This document shows, piece by piece, positions 1-10,040 of a DNA stretch of 64,000 nt (positions within the stretch are counted from its first letter, which is position 1; each line of letters opens with the position of its first letter). The notes beneath the pieces were generated by a model. The model saw only the letters and a list, made by a program, of their open reading frames with translations, had not been told where the DNA came from and ran no database searches. The translations under genes were made by a program, and so were the position numbers. The DNA lies in contig NZ_CP029397.2 of NCBI RefSeq assembly GCF_001704615.3, positions 2,728,001 to 2,792,000 of the forward strand, written 5' to 3'. The DNA is from Acinetobacter defluvii (GTDB taxonomy: Bacteria > Pseudomonadota > Gammaproteobacteria > Pseudomonadales > Moraxellaceae).

Positions 1-1402
1 ATTCAAGCTGAAATTTAGCATTGTCGGTATTTTGTTGATGTTGTAAAACCACAGGAGAAAATTGCGGTTGAAACAAAGCTTGCATCATTTGTTTATTTAA
101 CTTTGACTGGCTATTTCGTGGCAATTGGGATAAAAAACGCCACTGCCGTGGTATTGCGATACTTTCTAATTTATCAATAAGTTGTTGTTTGAGTTGTGCT
201 ACAAAACAGGCTTTACCGCCTTGTACTAAAACTTGTTGTGCAGACTCTGTCAGCACCGTAACACAAGCTAGGATTTGCCGATGTTCTTTTTCAAGCAATA
301 AAGCATGACATTCCACAACATCATGCAAACTTAATATTTTTTGCTCAATCGCATCCAGACTCAAACGCTTTTCTTCTAACTTAACGATACGATCTAAACG
401 TCCTAACAACTGAAATACAGATTTACTGTTCGTTGCATCTACGCTTTTGGCGCGATCCCCTGTAAAAATCCAATCCTCAGTAAACGCATGATTGGTTTTC
501 ACACCTAATTCTTCTTGTTCAGTTACTTGAATTTGAACATTGGCAAAAGGTGTCCACAAAGCATCATCCTGTTGACGATGGGCAATCCCCCCCGTTTCAG
601 AGCTCCCCAATACTTCAACAATCGGACGGTTTAAGTAAGGACGCACACCTGACTCAAGCTTCCCACCTGAAGAATAAACATATTGACACTCTTGCAATAC
701 GACATCCTTTGTCCAACGTTTGAGTAAAGCTGGACTAGAAATGACATAATTGTATTGCTTCAATACGCTTAATCTCTGCTGGGCTGCCACCACATCTTCA
801 GGAAATGCGAGTTGAGGAGAATAAAAACTGCGTCCACTCGCCAAAGGCAACAATAATTTAAACAATAAACCATAAATATGTTGGTGACTGACTGTCGCAA
901 TGGCAATACAAGCTTTATCTAAATCAAAGCTTTGATCCAAACCCTGTACTTCATTCAACAATTGACGCAATGTTCTTGGAATTTTTTTAGGTTGCCCGGT
1001 CGAACCTGAGGTATAAAAATAGACGTGTCCTGTTTGCAAAAAATGATCATCAAACTGAAGCTGCGGGGGAGTAATGTTATTTACGCAATCATGTGAATGT
1101 TCAGAAATTTGCTGACGCGTTAAAAAATAAATCCCCTGTTCTGCCAACTCAAGCTCTAAATCTTTGACACGATTGGGGACGAGTACAAGCTGCTTGTTGC
1201 CAAGTAAAGCTGCGAAGAATAAAACTAAGAATTCATAACTGTTATTTTCCCAAAGTGCATATTGCTTAGCATCCAAACCTTGCATGAGATTGGCTTGCTG
1301 ATAAACATCTTGCCAAAAATCTGCAAAACTGATTTGGCGTAGATCTTCTTGAATACAAAATATTTTTGAAGATTGAATATGCGTTTGGAAATGACACAAC
1401 AT
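1..1402 (-). CDS. apeH: APE locus acyl-(ACP) synthetase / AMP-ligase, 3' end cut by window
   Basis: A reading frame of 467 codons runs from an ATG at 1402 off the left edge with no stop. The AMP-binding P-loop is clear (YTSGSTGQPKK, about residues 130-140), as are an SSETGG acyl-site motif, a TGD(R) motif and a C-terminal SKLNK that fits the catalytic-lysine region, so almost the whole enzyme is present. In aryl-polyene clusters this ligase activates the aryl starter acid and loads it on an acyl carrier protein; that role is inferred from family and neighbours. It starts 6 bases after apeG. The APE identity rests mainly on gene order; a general acyl-CoA ligase is the alternative. Confidence 0.82.
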   Translation of the reverse strand, partial: MLCHFQTHIQSSKIFCIQEDLRQISFADFWQDVYQQANLMQGLDAKQYALWENNSYEFLVLFFAALLGNKQLVLVPNRVKDLELELAEQGIYFLTRQQISEHSHDCVNNITPPQLQFDDHFLQTGHVYFYTSGSTGQPKKIPRTLRQLLNEVQGLDQSFDLDKACIAIATVSHQHIYGLLFKLLLPLASGRSFYSPQLAFPEDVVAAQQRLSVLKQYNYVISSPALLKRWTKDVVLQECQYVYSSGGKLESGVRPYLNRPIVEVLGSSETGGIAHRQQDDALWTPFANVQIQVTEQEELGVKTNHAFTEDWIFTGDRAKSVDATNSKSVFQLLGRLDRIVKLEEKRLSLDAIEQKILSLHDVVECHALLLEKEHRQILACVTVLTESAQQVLVQGGKACFVAQLKQQLIDKLESIAIPRQWRFLSQLPRNSQSKLNKQMMQALFQPQFSPVVLQHQQNTDNAKFQLE

Positions 1403-1408
1403 TTGATA

Positions 1409-1990
1409 TCACTCGTTATTTTGATCATCTAACTCAGCCAAAACTTGCTGATTTAAACGTTGCTGGCGTTTACGTAAAATAAATTCGCCTAAAAATAAAA
1501 TTCCCATCAAAATATAGGAAATAAAACCATTATAAATCACCCAAACTTTCATGGGTGCAAAGATCACCGTATATAAAGCAATTACTGCATTTATAACAAA
1601 AAAAACACACCAGATAATGGTAACTTTTCTCGTCCAGATCACCCCAGATTCAGGCAAGTCAGGTTCGACTAAGCGTGCAAAACGTTCAATCATTGACGGC
1701 GGTTTGATCAATGTTGTTGCGAAAATAATGCCAGCACCCACACTCATAAAAACAGGATACATCTTCAACCAAGCATGGTCTTTTAAGAGTAAACTTAAAC
1801 CACCACACAAAATGGCAAACCAAGTCAGAGGTAATAATAGGGAGTTACCTTTGCTCAATAATCGCATCACACCCAGTACAATTAAAATCGCACTGACCCA
1901 AACAAAGTGCCCTTGCGATAATCCCCAACCAATCAAAAAGGGATACAAAATCATTAAAATAATGACGATCCCTTTTATAACCGATTTCAT
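1409..1990 (-). CDS. apeG: COG4648-type membrane protein of the APE locus
   Basis: A 193-residue very hydrophobic protein with roughly five to six predicted transmembrane segments, the first at about residues 8-24 (VIILMILYPFLIGW), and a charged C-terminus (RKRQQRLNQQ). Proteins of this family sit between the carrier proteins and the AMP-ligase in aryl-polyene loci; their biochemical role is not established to my knowledge. Its ATG overlaps the stop of the upstream carrier protein (ATGA type), so translation is probably coupled. The assignment is by position and membrane topology rather than by a catalytic motif. Confidence 0.75.
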   Translation of the reverse strand: MKSVIKGIVIILMILYPFLIGWGLSQGHFVWVSAILIVLGVMRLLSKGNSLLLPLTWFAILCGGLSLLLKDHAWLKMYPVFMSVGAGIIFATTLIKPPSMIERFARLVEPDLPESGVIWTRKVTIIWCVFFVINAVIALYTVIFAPMKVWVIYNGFISYILMGILFLGEFILRKRQQRLNQQVLAELDDQNNE

Positions 1991-2235
1991 TCAGCCGACA
2001 TATTTTGAATGACTGTGACCACATCTTGCACAGTACGGACATTTTTAAAATCTTCAGGCTGCACTTGTTTACCTGTTAACTCTTTAATTTTCACGACTAA
2101 ATCAATAGCATCGATACTGTCTACATCGAGATCAGAATATAAATTTGAATCAAGCTGAATATCATCAGGTTCAATTTCAAATAACTCTTCCATCCACTCA
2201 CGCAGTTTTTCTAAAATTTGATCTTGCGTTAACAT
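1987..2235 (-). CDS. apeF: acyl carrier protein, second of a tandem pair
   Basis: An 82-residue acidic protein with the phosphopantetheine site DVDSIDAID, Ser40 being the expected attachment serine. A strong ribosome-binding site (AAGAGG) precedes the ATG at 2235. It follows another carrier-protein gene by 9 bases. Aryl-polyene systems use two different carrier proteins as the platform on which the aryl starter is extended and reduced; which of the two carries which intermediate cannot be told from sequence. Confidence in the carrier-protein call is very high, and in the apeF label moderate. Confidence 0.9.
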   Translation of the reverse strand: MLTQDQILEKLREWMEELFEIEPDDIQLDSNLYSDLDVDSIDAIDLVVKIKELTGKQVQPEDFKNVRTVQDVVTVIQNMSAE

Positions 2236-2244
2236 CTTAACCTC

Positions 2245-2505
2245 TTATGCTTTTTGTTGGTTTTCAACCAAAGCAACTAAACTTTGAATCGATTTAAAGT
2301 GCTGCTTGGTATCTGCAGACTCAGCATTCAAATGGATGTTGTAACGCTTTTTCAACGCCAACCCTAATTCTAATGCATCAATTGAATCTAAACCTAAGCC
2401 ATCCCCAAATAAAGGGGCTTCAGTGTCGATATCATCTATGCTGATGTCCTCGAGTGCAAGTACATCAATAATCATTTGTTTTAATTCATCAGCAAGATTG
2501 CTCAT
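2245..2505 (-). CDS. apeE: acyl carrier protein, first of a tandem pair
   Basis: An 86-residue acidic carrier protein with the 4'-phosphopantetheine motif GLGLDSIDALELG; Ser41 is the predicted attachment site. The start lies 17 bases inside the 3' end of the upstream acyltransferase gene, indicating a compact operon. The two tandem carrier proteins differ clearly in sequence outside the DSID motif, as expected for separate roles rather than a recent duplication. It works with the APE ketosynthases, ketoreductase and dehydratases, which must lie outside this window. Confidence 0.9.
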   Translation of the reverse strand: MSNLADELKQMIIDVLALEDISIDDIDTEAPLFGDGLGLDSIDALELGLALKKRYNIHLNAESADTKQHFKSIQSLVALVENQQKA

Positions 2506-3295
2506 TGTTGGATAACTCTAGTGTAAAAAATTGTTGAAGCTTTTGATTCAATTGACGAACTTGCTTTGGAGAAACCTGAGGTTCTGCGAGAACGTCATCA
2601 ATCTGGATCGCATCCAAAACCTTAATCTGGATATGAAAAGGTTCAGATGGCACATGATACCATTTTTCATTTTTAGTTAATGTTGAAGGCGTACATCGAA
2701 TGAGAACCGGACGAATCGGCACGTGGGCACGTAACGCAATATTGGCAGCACCCCGCTGAAATTCATTTAAAATCTCACCTTTGGCTGTACGTGTGCCTTC
2801 AGGGAAAATCAGTAACGATGCTGCATGATCTTCTTGTAATCGTGCCACACAATCATGAATGAATTGCTCTGAACCCGCATTTAAAATATATCCTGCTGAA
2901 CGCACAGGTCCCTTGGTAAAAGGATTTGACCAAAGGGCTTGTTTGACTACACAGTTGGCTTTTTCCATAAGACTGATCAAAACCACAACATCTACCAAAG
3001 TTGGATGATTGGCAATTACCAGTTCTTGTCGACTTTGCTGTAGTTTTTCTAAGCCTTCAATCTCATAGGTCATGATGCCCAATTTGACCATCATTTCAGT
3101 AAAACCTTTGAAACTATAACGGATGACTTGTTGTGCACGATCTTGTCTAGTTTTTGGATCTGTACTGCTTAAATTAACTAAAGGCGCAATGATGCCACCA
3201 ATCGCAACGCCCCCTAAACCAAAACTTGCAAAACTAAAACCTGTTGCACCTACACGCCATACATGGTTTATTTTTTTTCGAATCTGTTTCATCAT
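2489..3295 (-). CDS. apeD: lysophospholipid-type acyltransferase of the APE locus
   Basis: A 268-residue PlsC-like acyltransferase. The catalytic HX4D block is NHPTLVD and the acyl-acceptor block is FPEGTRT, in the usual spacing. A hydrophobic stretch near the N-terminus (about residues 15-40) suggests membrane attachment. The frame is open upstream to a start at 3343, but ATG at 3295 forms an ATGA overlap with the stop of the preceding gene and avoids a 50-base overlap, so I chose it. In aryl-polyene loci such enzymes are thought to move the polyene chain or a fatty acyl group onto a lipid anchor; the substrate here is inferred. Confidence 0.8.
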   Translation of the reverse strand: MMKQIRKKINHVWRVGATGFSFASFGLGGVAIGGIIAPLVNLSSTDPKTRQDRAQQVIRYSFKGFTEMMVKLGIMTYEIEGLEKLQQSRQELVIANHPTLVDVVVLISLMEKANCVVKQALWSNPFTKGPVRSAGYILNAGSEQFIHDCVARLQEDHAASLLIFPEGTRTAKGEILNEFQRGAANIALRAHVPIRPVLIRCTPSTLTKNEKWYHVPSEPFHIQIKVLDAIQIDDVLAEPQVSPKQVRQLNQKLQQFFTLELSNNEQSC

Positions 3296-3918
3296 GAGTA
3301 TCTTGACCATGCACCATAATTTTGCTGTGAGGGCTGTGTCCAAAAATTATAAAAATGTTTTGCCTCTAAATACTTAGGCTCAGTGTGTAACAAACCGCGC
3401 TCATTCAAATACAAGTTTGAACTTGTTAAATCAATCAGCGCAGCCAATGCAAAACCTTGAAAATCTTGATATTCGCTATACACCTCAGGCAAAGCTTCAT
3501 CGTAATACACCACCATTGCACGCCCTTGTGGGCATACAGTTTTTAAATACGCATAAGCCTCAAGCACAGCTTCCGACCAACTTGCACATAAACTTGTTGA
3601 AGGTGTTGCATCCTGACACAAGATTGAATACAAGCCTGCAATAGCATTATGTACAGAAGTTGAAAATTGCGTTGGTGAAGGGGTTATATCTTGTAATACA
3701 TCTTCTAAAATTTTATAGGTTTTATGTTCGTCGCCATATTGCGATGCCCAAACAATATAATCGACCTGACCTTGACTTAAGCACTCAATTGCACTATTTA
3801 AAGCCAACTTCGCAATAGAAGATAAACGTCGACGCTGCATGGCAGGAATATGTGTAAGCGCAGGAAAACTCTCTCCTGCACAACTATATTTAAGTTGCGA
3901 GATATTCAATTGAATCAT
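3292..3918 (-). CDS. apeC: beta-ketoacyl synthase N-terminal-like (chain-length-factor type) protein
   Basis: A 208-residue protein resembling the short stand-alone ketosynthase-like domain found at the head of aryl-polyene operons. The segment FSTSVHNAIAGLYSI matches the SxSVHNA block of that family. The protein is about half the length of a full ketosynthase and has no recognisable active-site cysteine block, so it probably acts as a non-catalytic partner (chain-length factor) of a ketosynthase encoded elsewhere. It is the first gene of the run in this window, with a TATAAT-like element about 65 bases upstream. Confidence 0.7.
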   Translation of the reverse strand: MIQLNISQLKYSCAGESFPALTHIPAMQRRRLSSIAKLALNSAIECLSQGQVDYIVWASQYGDEHKTYKILEDVLQDITPSPTQFSTSVHNAIAGLYSILCQDATPSTSLCASWSEAVLEAYAYLKTVCPQGRAMVVYYDEALPEVYSEYQDFQGFALAALIDLTSSNLYLNERGLLHTEPKYLEAKHFYNFWTQPSQQNYGAWSRYS

Positions 3919-3982
3919 ATTGAGTCATCTACCTACCACATCGCTATTCTATTTTTGTCGCAACCCCTAAAATTGCGTGCTG

Positions 3983-3988
3983 ATTATA
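3983..3988 (-). promoter_or_regulatory. TATAAT element upstream of the APE operon
   Basis: The minus strand reads TATAAT here, 65 bases before the apeC ATG and after the der terminator. No good -35 hexamer is seen at 16-18 bases, so this is a tentative -10 element for the operon. Confidence 0.35.
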
Positions 3989-4063
3989 TCACTGCATAAT
4001 AAAAATATTCATAAGAAATCAATTTGTTTTTTGTATTTTTAGAAATTTATTTAATCAAATAAC

Positions 4064-4095
4064 AAAAACACCCAAATTTTGCTTTGAGTGTTTTT
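4064..4095 (-). terminator. rho-independent terminator of der
   Basis: An inverted repeat with arms AAAAACACCCAAA and TTTGAGTGTTTTT (one mismatch) around a short loop. On the minus strand it is followed by a T-rich run and lies 26 bases after the der stop. It also separates der from the APE operon. Confidence 0.75.
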
Positions 4096-4120
4096 ATTTA
4101 AATTTATAAGACAATGAAAA

Positions 4121-5530
4121 TTAACGTTTAAATTTCTTTTCAGCTTTCTTAAATTTCTGAATATAACGACGACGACGTGCTGCCGTCCGCTCATCTATTT
4201 GTGATTTACGACCTTCAAATGGATTCTCTGAAGTTTTAAAATCAATCCTTACGGGTGTTCCTTCAAGTTTATATACTTTACGGAAGACATTTTCTAAATA
4301 ACGACGATAATCCGCAGGCGTTTTATCTACTTTATTGCCGTGAATCACAATTGTTGGTGGATTTTGTCCACCCATATGTGCATAACGCATTTTGATACGT
4401 TTACCACTAAACATTGGTGGTTGGTGTGCATCCGTCGCATCATTCAAAATTTGCGTAAGTTTTGCAGGTGACACTTTTAAATGTGACGAATCATAAGCAC
4501 GGTGAATCGAAGGATATAAATCGCCCACACCTGTACCATGTAATGCTGAAATTAAATGAATTTTTGCCCAAGGAATAAAATCAAAACGACGCTCGACATC
4601 AAGCTTACATTGTTTACGATCATACTCAGTCATGTTGTCCCATTTGTTAATGGCAATCACCATGGCACGCCCTGCTTCAAGTGCATAGCCGATCAAATGC
4701 AAATCTTGTTCAACAATTCCTTCACGTGCATCGACTACAATCACAACCACATGCGCATCTTTCATCGCTTGCAAAGTTTTCACAACTGAGAATTTCTCAA
4801 TCATTTCATCAACTTTACCTTTACGACGCACCCCTGCAGTATCGATCAACGTGTATTGACGACCATCACGCTCAAAAGGAATATAAATCGAGTCACGGGT
4901 TGTACCAGGTTGGTCAAAAGCAACCACACGTTCTTCGCCCAACAAACGGTTAACTAAGGTTGATTTACCGACATTAGGACGACCAATAATCGCCAAACGC
5001 AAACCTGTCGCTTTGTCGTGCTCTTCTTCACTTTCATCTTCAGGGATATCTTCGAGCACATCTTCAAGCATTTGTTGCACACCACGGCCATGGCTTGCAG
5101 CAACTTGTAAAGGTTCACCCATACCGAGTTTGAAAAATTCAACCAAAGCAGCTTCAGCATGTACGCCATCTACTTTATTGGCAACTAAAAATACTTTTTT
5201 ACCTAATGTACGTAATTCACGGGCGATTTGCTCATCCGATGCCAACAACCCTGCACGAGCATCCACCACAAAAATAATAATGTCTGCTTCATTAATGGCA
5301 GTTTTCGACTGTTCTGCCATATAAGAGTCGATGCCACCTTCGCTTTCACCGATTCCCCCAGTATCGACGACGATGAAAGATTTATTTTGGTACACCGCAT
5401 CGCCATATTTACGGTCACGTGTCAGACCCGCAAAGTCTGCGACCAAGGCATCACGACTCTTGGTAATCTGGTTAAATAATGTTGATTTTCCGACGTTCGG
5501 ACGTCCAATGAGCGCAATAACGGGTTTCAT
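4121..5530 (-). CDS. der: ribosome-assembly GTPase Der (EngA)
   Basis: A 469-residue protein with two tandem GTPase domains, each with the P-loop GRPNVGKST (residues 9-17 and 183-191), DTGG/DTAG switch motifs and NKVD/NKWD specificity motifs, then a C-terminal KH-like domain and a basic tail. The double-GTPase layout is unique to Der, an essential factor for 50S subunit maturation in the cytoplasm. It lies downstream of bamB, as in Pseudomonas, but a hairpin in the 188-base gap suggests der also has its own promoter. Confidence 0.98.
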   Translation of the reverse strand: MKPVIALIGRPNVGKSTLFNQITKSRDALVADFAGLTRDRKYGDAVYQNKSFIVVDTGGIGESEGGIDSYMAEQSKTAINEADIIIFVVDARAGLLASDEQIARELRTLGKKVFLVANKVDGVHAEAALVEFFKLGMGEPLQVAASHGRGVQQMLEDVLEDIPEDESEEEHDKATGLRLAIIGRPNVGKSTLVNRLLGEERVVAFDQPGTTRDSIYIPFERDGRQYTLIDTAGVRRKGKVDEMIEKFSVVKTLQAMKDAHVVVIVVDAREGIVEQDLHLIGYALEAGRAMVIAINKWDNMTEYDRKQCKLDVERRFDFIPWAKIHLISALHGTGVGDLYPSIHRAYDSSHLKVSPAKLTQILNDATDAHQPPMFSGKRIKMRYAHMGGQNPPTIVIHGNKVDKTPADYRRYLENVFRKVYKLEGTPVRIDFKTSENPFEGRKSQIDERTAARRRRYIQKFKKAEKKFKR

Positions 5531-5639
5531 AGATTAACCTTAATTCAAGATCAGCCAGCTGGACTGGTCTGAACATCAGAGAGCGAGGAAGAATGTAGAA
5601 GCAAATGCTTCAAGACCTTTCGATCAAATTCATTAAAAC

Positions 5640-5685
5640 AAAGAACTCGGGTATTGAAATTCAATCACCCCGAGTCTTTAAAAAT
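5640..5685 (-). terminator. hairpin terminator between bamB and der
   Basis: ACTCGGG (5645-5651) pairs with CCCGAGT (5669-5675), extended by AAAG/CTTT. It follows bamB on the minus strand with a moderate T-rich tail, and would make der partly independent of the upstream genes. Confidence 0.6.
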
Positions 5686-5718
5686 ATAGGCATTAGTTTA
5701 ACACAAGCGTTAAAAAAA

Positions 5719-6867
5719 TTAACGGTTCTGCCAAACAGTTAATTTACCTGTGCGTGTTGCAACATAGAGTTGATTATCAATCACACGTAAAGTACGCACT
5801 TCACCGCTGGTTTTTGAGCGACCTACAATCGTACCTGAATTTGGATCAATCAAATGTAACACTCCATCCAAATCACCAACAACCAAATATTGACCTAACA
5901 TCACCGCATTACTTAGTTGACGATTTAACAATTGATCATTTGACCAAATCACTTGACCTGAAGCCAAATCTAAAGCTGCAACTTTACCATTGCTTTGCGC
6001 TACAAATACTTTATTGTCATAAACTTCTGGACGTGTTGCACTGCCTGCATCGACACTCCAAATGACACGTTGTGAAGCTAAGTCGAGTACTGTTACTTGA
6101 CCTTGATAGCTATTGGTCACCACAAACTGACCCACCACCACAGGTTCACCATCAACATCAATTAAACGTTGAATATCTGAACGCCCATCTGTCACTGCAA
6201 CACGACGTTGCATACGTGGCATTCCAGATAAACTATCAATGGCATATACATAACCTGTAGAAGTCGCTACGGCGATTGTTCTTGGATCAAGCTCTACTGG
6301 CGCAGCTTGTCCACGCAAACTAAATGAAGCATTTGAAAGCTTATACGTCCACGCTTGTTGACCAGTTTCTTGATCAAAAGCATATACCGTACCGTCATTG
6401 GCGACCACAATCACACGACCCGTTTGGATATGTGCTGGGCTAATGATCGCACCTGAAAGTTGTGCAACCCATTTTTGCTCGCCTGTTGCTTGATCTAAAG
6501 CAAACAATTGACCTTTGGTATTGCCAACAATCACTAAACCTTGTGCTGCCTCAACACCTGAACTTAAGCCATTTTTAGTGACTTTTTTCGACCAAAGACG
6601 TTGTTTCCCCTGATATGCTTCAACTTTTCCATTCGGATCGAGCAAGAAAATCTTGCCATTGTCTGCATCAAGTCTTAAACGTAATGGATCTTCTTTATCG
6701 GTTGAAGAAACACTTTGCGAAAATACTTGTATGAGTCCTGTTGCCTGTGCAATTTTTGGCAATGGATTTGGTTTAACTTTTTCCTCTTTGACTTTATTGC
6801 TTGAACAGCCCATAAGTGCTGCTGATAATATTGCCAAAGCAAAAGGTATTTTATATTTTCTATCCAT
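5719..6867 (-). CDS. bamB: outer membrane protein assembly lipoprotein BamB
   Basis: A 382-residue PQQ-like beta-propeller lipoprotein. The signal peptide ends in a lipobox LMGC (Cys21). Repeated blades with AxDxxTGxxxW patterns (for example ALDQATGEQKW and AFDQETGQQAW) fill the rest. BamB is the propeller subunit of the BAM complex that folds beta-barrel proteins into the outer membrane. Its ATG shares a base with the stop of yfgM (TAATG), so the two are translationally coupled, matching the known yfgM-bamB association. Confidence 0.96.
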   Translation of the reverse strand: MDRKYKIPFALAILSAALMGCSSNKVKEEKVKPNPLPKIAQATGLIQVFSQSVSSTDKEDPLRLRLDADNGKIFLLDPNGKVEAYQGKQRLWSKKVTKNGLSSGVEAAQGLVIVGNTKGQLFALDQATGEQKWVAQLSGAIISPAHIQTGRVIVVANDGTVYAFDQETGQQAWTYKLSNASFSLRGQAAPVELDPRTIAVATSTGYVYAIDSLSGMPRMQRRVAVTDGRSDIQRLIDVDGEPVVVGQFVVTNSYQGQVTVLDLASQRVIWSVDAGSATRPEVYDNKVFVAQSNGKVAALDLASGQVIWSNDQLLNRQLSNAVMLGQYLVVGDLDGVLHLIDPNSGTIVGRSKTSGEVRTLRVIDNQLYVATRTGKLTVWQNR

Positions 6868-7568
6868 TAAGACTCTTCCACTTGTGTTTCTAAAATTGGG
6901 CGTTCAAAATCAGGATCATCTACTAATACGCCGACACTTTCGAGTTTAATTTGTAAAATTTGACGCTCTTGTTTACGTTCCAATAACGCATCCCATGCAG
7001 CTTGATACGATTTTTTCGCATTTGCAACATCGTTTTTTACCACATAAATGTCGCCTTTCATTTCTTCTGCAGTCGCTTTAAAAGTTGGCTCAGTGACTGC
7101 TGATAACGTTTTTAGCGCTTCATCATATTTCTTTTGTGCAAATTGTGCATCTGCTAAACGGATTTTAACCGCTTGTAAAATCCCTTTATCATCGATTTTA
7201 GAGTTTTCAACTTTTTTTAGTTCACGCTCCGCTTTGGCATAGTCTGCTTGCTCATATGCTAGTTTTGCCATGGCAAATTGAGTTTGAATCGCTTGAATCG
7301 AATCAGGGTTTTCTTTTACCAGTTTATCTGCAGCCGGTGCTAAAGCAGCCGTTGCTTTTGCATCACCTTGTGCCGCTTGTGCTTGATCAAGTAATTGCTG
7401 CACTTTAGCAGTTTGATTTTGAGCATCCGCTAAGTTGTTCTTTTGCCAATATTCCCAACCAAAAAAGGCAATCAACGCAATGAGAACGCCGCTCACCATC
7501 GCTGAGCCATATTTTTTAAAAAATGACTTCAAACTATCTAGTTGTTCTTCGTCAGTCATTGCGCTCAT
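6867..7568 (-). CDS. yfgM: YfgM-type tetratricopeptide membrane protein
   Basis: A 233-residue protein with an N-terminal cytoplasmic tail, one transmembrane helix (about residues 22-41, VSGVLIALIAFFGWEYW) and an alanine-rich helical periplasmic region of TPR type. The family (YfgM/UPF0070) binds the Sec translocon with PpiD and helps periplasmic chaperone networks. An ATG three codons downstream (MTDEEQ) is an alternative start, but the GGGC element before 7568 favours the longer form. It lies between hisS and bamB, the usual place. Confidence 0.93.
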   Translation of the reverse strand: MSAMTDEEQLDSLKSFFKKYGSAMVSGVLIALIAFFGWEYWQKNNLADAQNQTAKVQQLLDQAQAAQGDAKATAALAPAADKLVKENPDSIQAIQTQFAMAKLAYEQADYAKAERELKKVENSKIDDKGILQAVKIRLADAQFAQKKYDEALKTLSAVTEPTFKATAEEMKGDIYVVKNDVANAKKSYQAAWDALLERKQERQILQIKLESVGVLVDDPDFERPILETQVEES

Positions 7569-7596
7569 GTGATTGCCCTTTTAATCATGTTTTCAG

Positions 7597-8892
7597 TTAT
7601 TTTGAAGAAAGTTTTTCTATAGAAAATGCCACTAAGTCAGCAACTTTGACTTCATGTTGTTCTGCTGTTGCAAGCTCTTTGACTAAGACCTGTTGTGCTG
7701 CCTGTTCACGTTCTCCATAAATCAAGGCATACACTGCACCTGACTGGTCTGCCTTTTTCATTTGGCTTTTCATCGACCCTTGTGAACCTGTTTTTAAGCG
7801 AATAGAACGATTTGCTGTTTCAAGTTGATCACGAATTTGCTCAGCCAAAACTAAAGCTTTGCCCTGTGTTGCTGGATCAGACACCAAGAACAATTCACAT
7901 TCACGGACTGGGGTATTGTCTTCAACTTGCTCAAGAAGCAGCAATAAACGTTCCATACCCATCGCAAAACCAACTGCTGGTACAGATTGTTCTGGCTTAG
8001 CTTTTAACTGTCCAACTAAACCATCATAACGACCACCCGCACATACGGTGCCTTGTGACCCTAAATGTGTAGTTGTCCATTCAAATACTGTTTTATTGTA
8101 ATAATCTAAACCACGTACTAGTTTTTGATTGATTACAAATTCTATACCTGCATCAGTTAAATATTGCTGCAACTGTGCAAAATGCTGCATGGTATCTTCA
8201 CCCATGAAGTCATGCAGCTTAGGCGCATTTTCCAAGATTTCTTGAGTACGTGCATCTTTAGAATCTAAAATACGCAGTGGATTGGTGCTTAAACGACGCT
8301 GAGAATCTTCATCCAATTCTGCTTTATGTGCATTTAAAAATTCAACCAATGCAGTACGATATTCCGCACGTTCATCTGACTCGCCTAAAGTATTCAACTC
8401 TAATTGAACTTTATCCGCCACGCCCATGCGTTTCCACAAACGTGCAGTCATCAAAATCAATTCTGCATCTTGGTCAGGTGTTGCAACTCCAAAAGTTTCC
8501 ACACCAAACTGATGGAACTGACGATAACGCCCTTTTTGTGGTTTTTCATAACGGAACATCGGTCCCACATACCAAACACGTGGGTTTGCACCACGAAGTA
8601 AGTTGTGTTCAAGCATGGCACGTACACAACCTGCTGTCCCTTCAGGACGCAAAGTCAAAGACTCTGGTGGATTACCTTTGTCTAAAAATGTGTACATCTC
8701 TTTTTCAACAATATCCGTTGCATCACCAATAGAACGCTTAAACAAATTGGTTTGTTCCACCATTGGTAAACGAATTTGTTGATAACCATACGCATCCATC
8801 AATGATGCTAAATGTTGTTCTAAACGTCTCCACGCAGGGGTTTGCGTTGGAAGAATATCATTAAAACCTTTAATTGCGACAATTGAACTCAT
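7597..8892 (-). CDS. hisS: histidyl-tRNA synthetase
   Basis: A 431-residue class II aminoacyl-tRNA synthetase. It has the HisRS-specific motifs [15 protein letters not shown] and AGGRYDGL, motif 2 around [16 protein letters not shown], and a C-terminal anticodon-binding domain. It charges tRNA-His in the cytoplasm. It starts 3 bases after the ispG stop, in an operon rlmN-pilW-rodZ-ispG-hisS-yfgM-bamB that matches the Pseudomonas order. Length and motifs are normal. Confidence 0.98.
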   Translation of the reverse strand: MSSIVAIKGFNDILPTQTPAWRRLEQHLASLMDAYGYQQIRLPMVEQTNLFKRSIGDATDIVEKEMYTFLDKGNPPESLTLRPEGTAGCVRAMLEHNLLRGANPRVWYVGPMFRYEKPQKGRYRQFHQFGVETFGVATPDQDAELILMTARLWKRMGVADKVQLELNTLGESDERAEYRTALVEFLNAHKAELDEDSQRRLSTNPLRILDSKDARTQEILENAPKLHDFMGEDTMQHFAQLQQYLTDAGIEFVINQKLVRGLDYYNKTVFEWTTTHLGSQGTVCAGGRYDGLVGQLKAKPEQSVPAVGFAMGMERLLLLLEQVEDNTPVRECELFLVSDPATQGKALVLAEQIRDQLETANRSIRLKTGSQGSMKSQMKKADQSGAVYALIYGEREQAAQQVLVKELATAEQHEVKVADLVAFSIEKLSSK

Positions 8893-8895
8893 GAC

Positions 8896-10017
8896 TTACT
8901 CAGAAAAACTTGTGCGGATAATCTCTTTAGCTTTCGCTTCTTCAAGCTCTACAATACGTTGACGAACCATTGCTTCGATTTCATCAACCAATTGATTAGT
9001 ATCAATCAAATGGCTCTTTTCACCATTACGATAGACCAGTGAGCGCGGTGCAGCCCCGACCACACCAATATCAGCTTCTTTGGCTTCGCCTGGCCCATTT
9101 ACTTTACATCCGATCACGGACACATCCATCGGTGTACGCACATCTTCTAAACGCTCTTCTAAAGTTTGCATCACTTTGATCACGTTAAATTCTTGACGTG
9201 AACAACTTGGGCAAGCAATAAAATTAATGCCATTAGAACGCAAGCTCAATGATTTTAAAATATCAAAACCGATTTTAATTTCTTCTTCAGGCTCTGCTGC
9301 CAAAGAAATACGCATGGTATCGCCAATGCCTTCCATCAACAAACCACCCAAAGCAATCGCTGATTTAACAGAACCTGTGCGGTAGACACCTGCTTCTGTT
9401 ACCCCCAAATGCAATGGATTGTCGATTTGCTCGGAGAGTAAACGATAGGCATCCATCGTTAAAAATACATTCGATGCCTTGACCGATACTTTAAACTCTT
9501 GGAAATCTAAACGATCTAAAATATCAATATGACGCATCGCAGATTCAAGCAATGCTTGACCTGTAGGCTCGCCATATTTTTTTTGAATATCTTTTTCCAA
9601 TGAACCTGCATTCACCCCGATTCGCATGGAAATATCATGATGTTTGGCTGCCGCAACCACTTCACGGATTTTCGCTTCCGAGCCAATATTTCCCGGATTA
9701 ATTCGTAAACAATCCGCACCTAAGTCAGCAACAGCAAGTGCGATTTTATAATCAAAGTGAATATCTGCAACCAAAGGTACAGTCACACGTTTACGAATTT
9801 CACCAAAAGCTTGGGCTGCTTCCATGCTTGGCACAGACACACGCATGATGTCTGCTCCCACATCCACACAACGCTGAATCTGAGCAACCGTTGCCTCGAC
9901 ATCACAGGTTTCAGTATTGGTCATACTTTGGATGCTAATCGGCGCATCACCACCAACATACACCGAACCGACACGGATTTTTCGGGTTGGACGGCGTTTT
10001 ATAGGATTTTCAATCAT
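8896..10017 (-). CDS. ispG: 4-hydroxy-3-methylbut-2-enyl diphosphate synthase IspG (GcpE)
   Basis: A 373-residue enzyme of the MEP isoprenoid pathway that reductively converts MEcPP to HMBPP. The three [4Fe-4S] ligands are visible as Cys269, Cys272 (ACPSC) and Cys304 ([10 protein letters not shown]), with the conserved glutamate after GPG. The N-terminal TIM barrel carries VADIHFDY. The gene sits between rodZ (23-base gap) and hisS (3-base gap), a placement conserved in gammaproteobacteria. Confidence 0.98.
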   Translation of the reverse strand: MIENPIKRRPTRKIRVGSVYVGGDAPISIQSMTNTETCDVEATVAQIQRCVDVGADIMRVSVPSMEAAQAFGEIRKRVTVPLVADIHFDYKIALAVADLGADCLRINPGNIGSEAKIREVVAAAKHHDISMRIGVNAGSLEKDIQKKYGEPTGQALLESAMRHIDILDRLDFQEFKVSVKASNVFLTMDAYRLLSEQIDNPLHLGVTEAGVYRTGSVKSAIALGGLLMEGIGDTMRISLAAEPEEEIKIGFDILKSLSLRSNGINFIACPSCSRQEFNVIKVMQTLEERLEDVRTPMDVSVIGCKVNGPGEAKEADIGVVGAAPRSLVYRNGEKSHLIDTNQLVDEIEAMVRQRIVELEEAKAKEIIRTSFSE

Positions 10018-10040
10018 TGTACCGCTCGACTTAATTTGAA

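Noticed and set aside
1551..2012. 153-codon plus-strand frame opposite the COG4648 gene
   Set aside because: Antisense shadow of a hydrophobic protein gene; no ribosome site and no family.
8277..8732. Long plus-strand open frame opposite hisS
   Set aside because: It is fully antisense to a strongly conserved gene, has no ribosome site, and its composition (His, Gln and Leu rich) is that of a complement-strand shadow.
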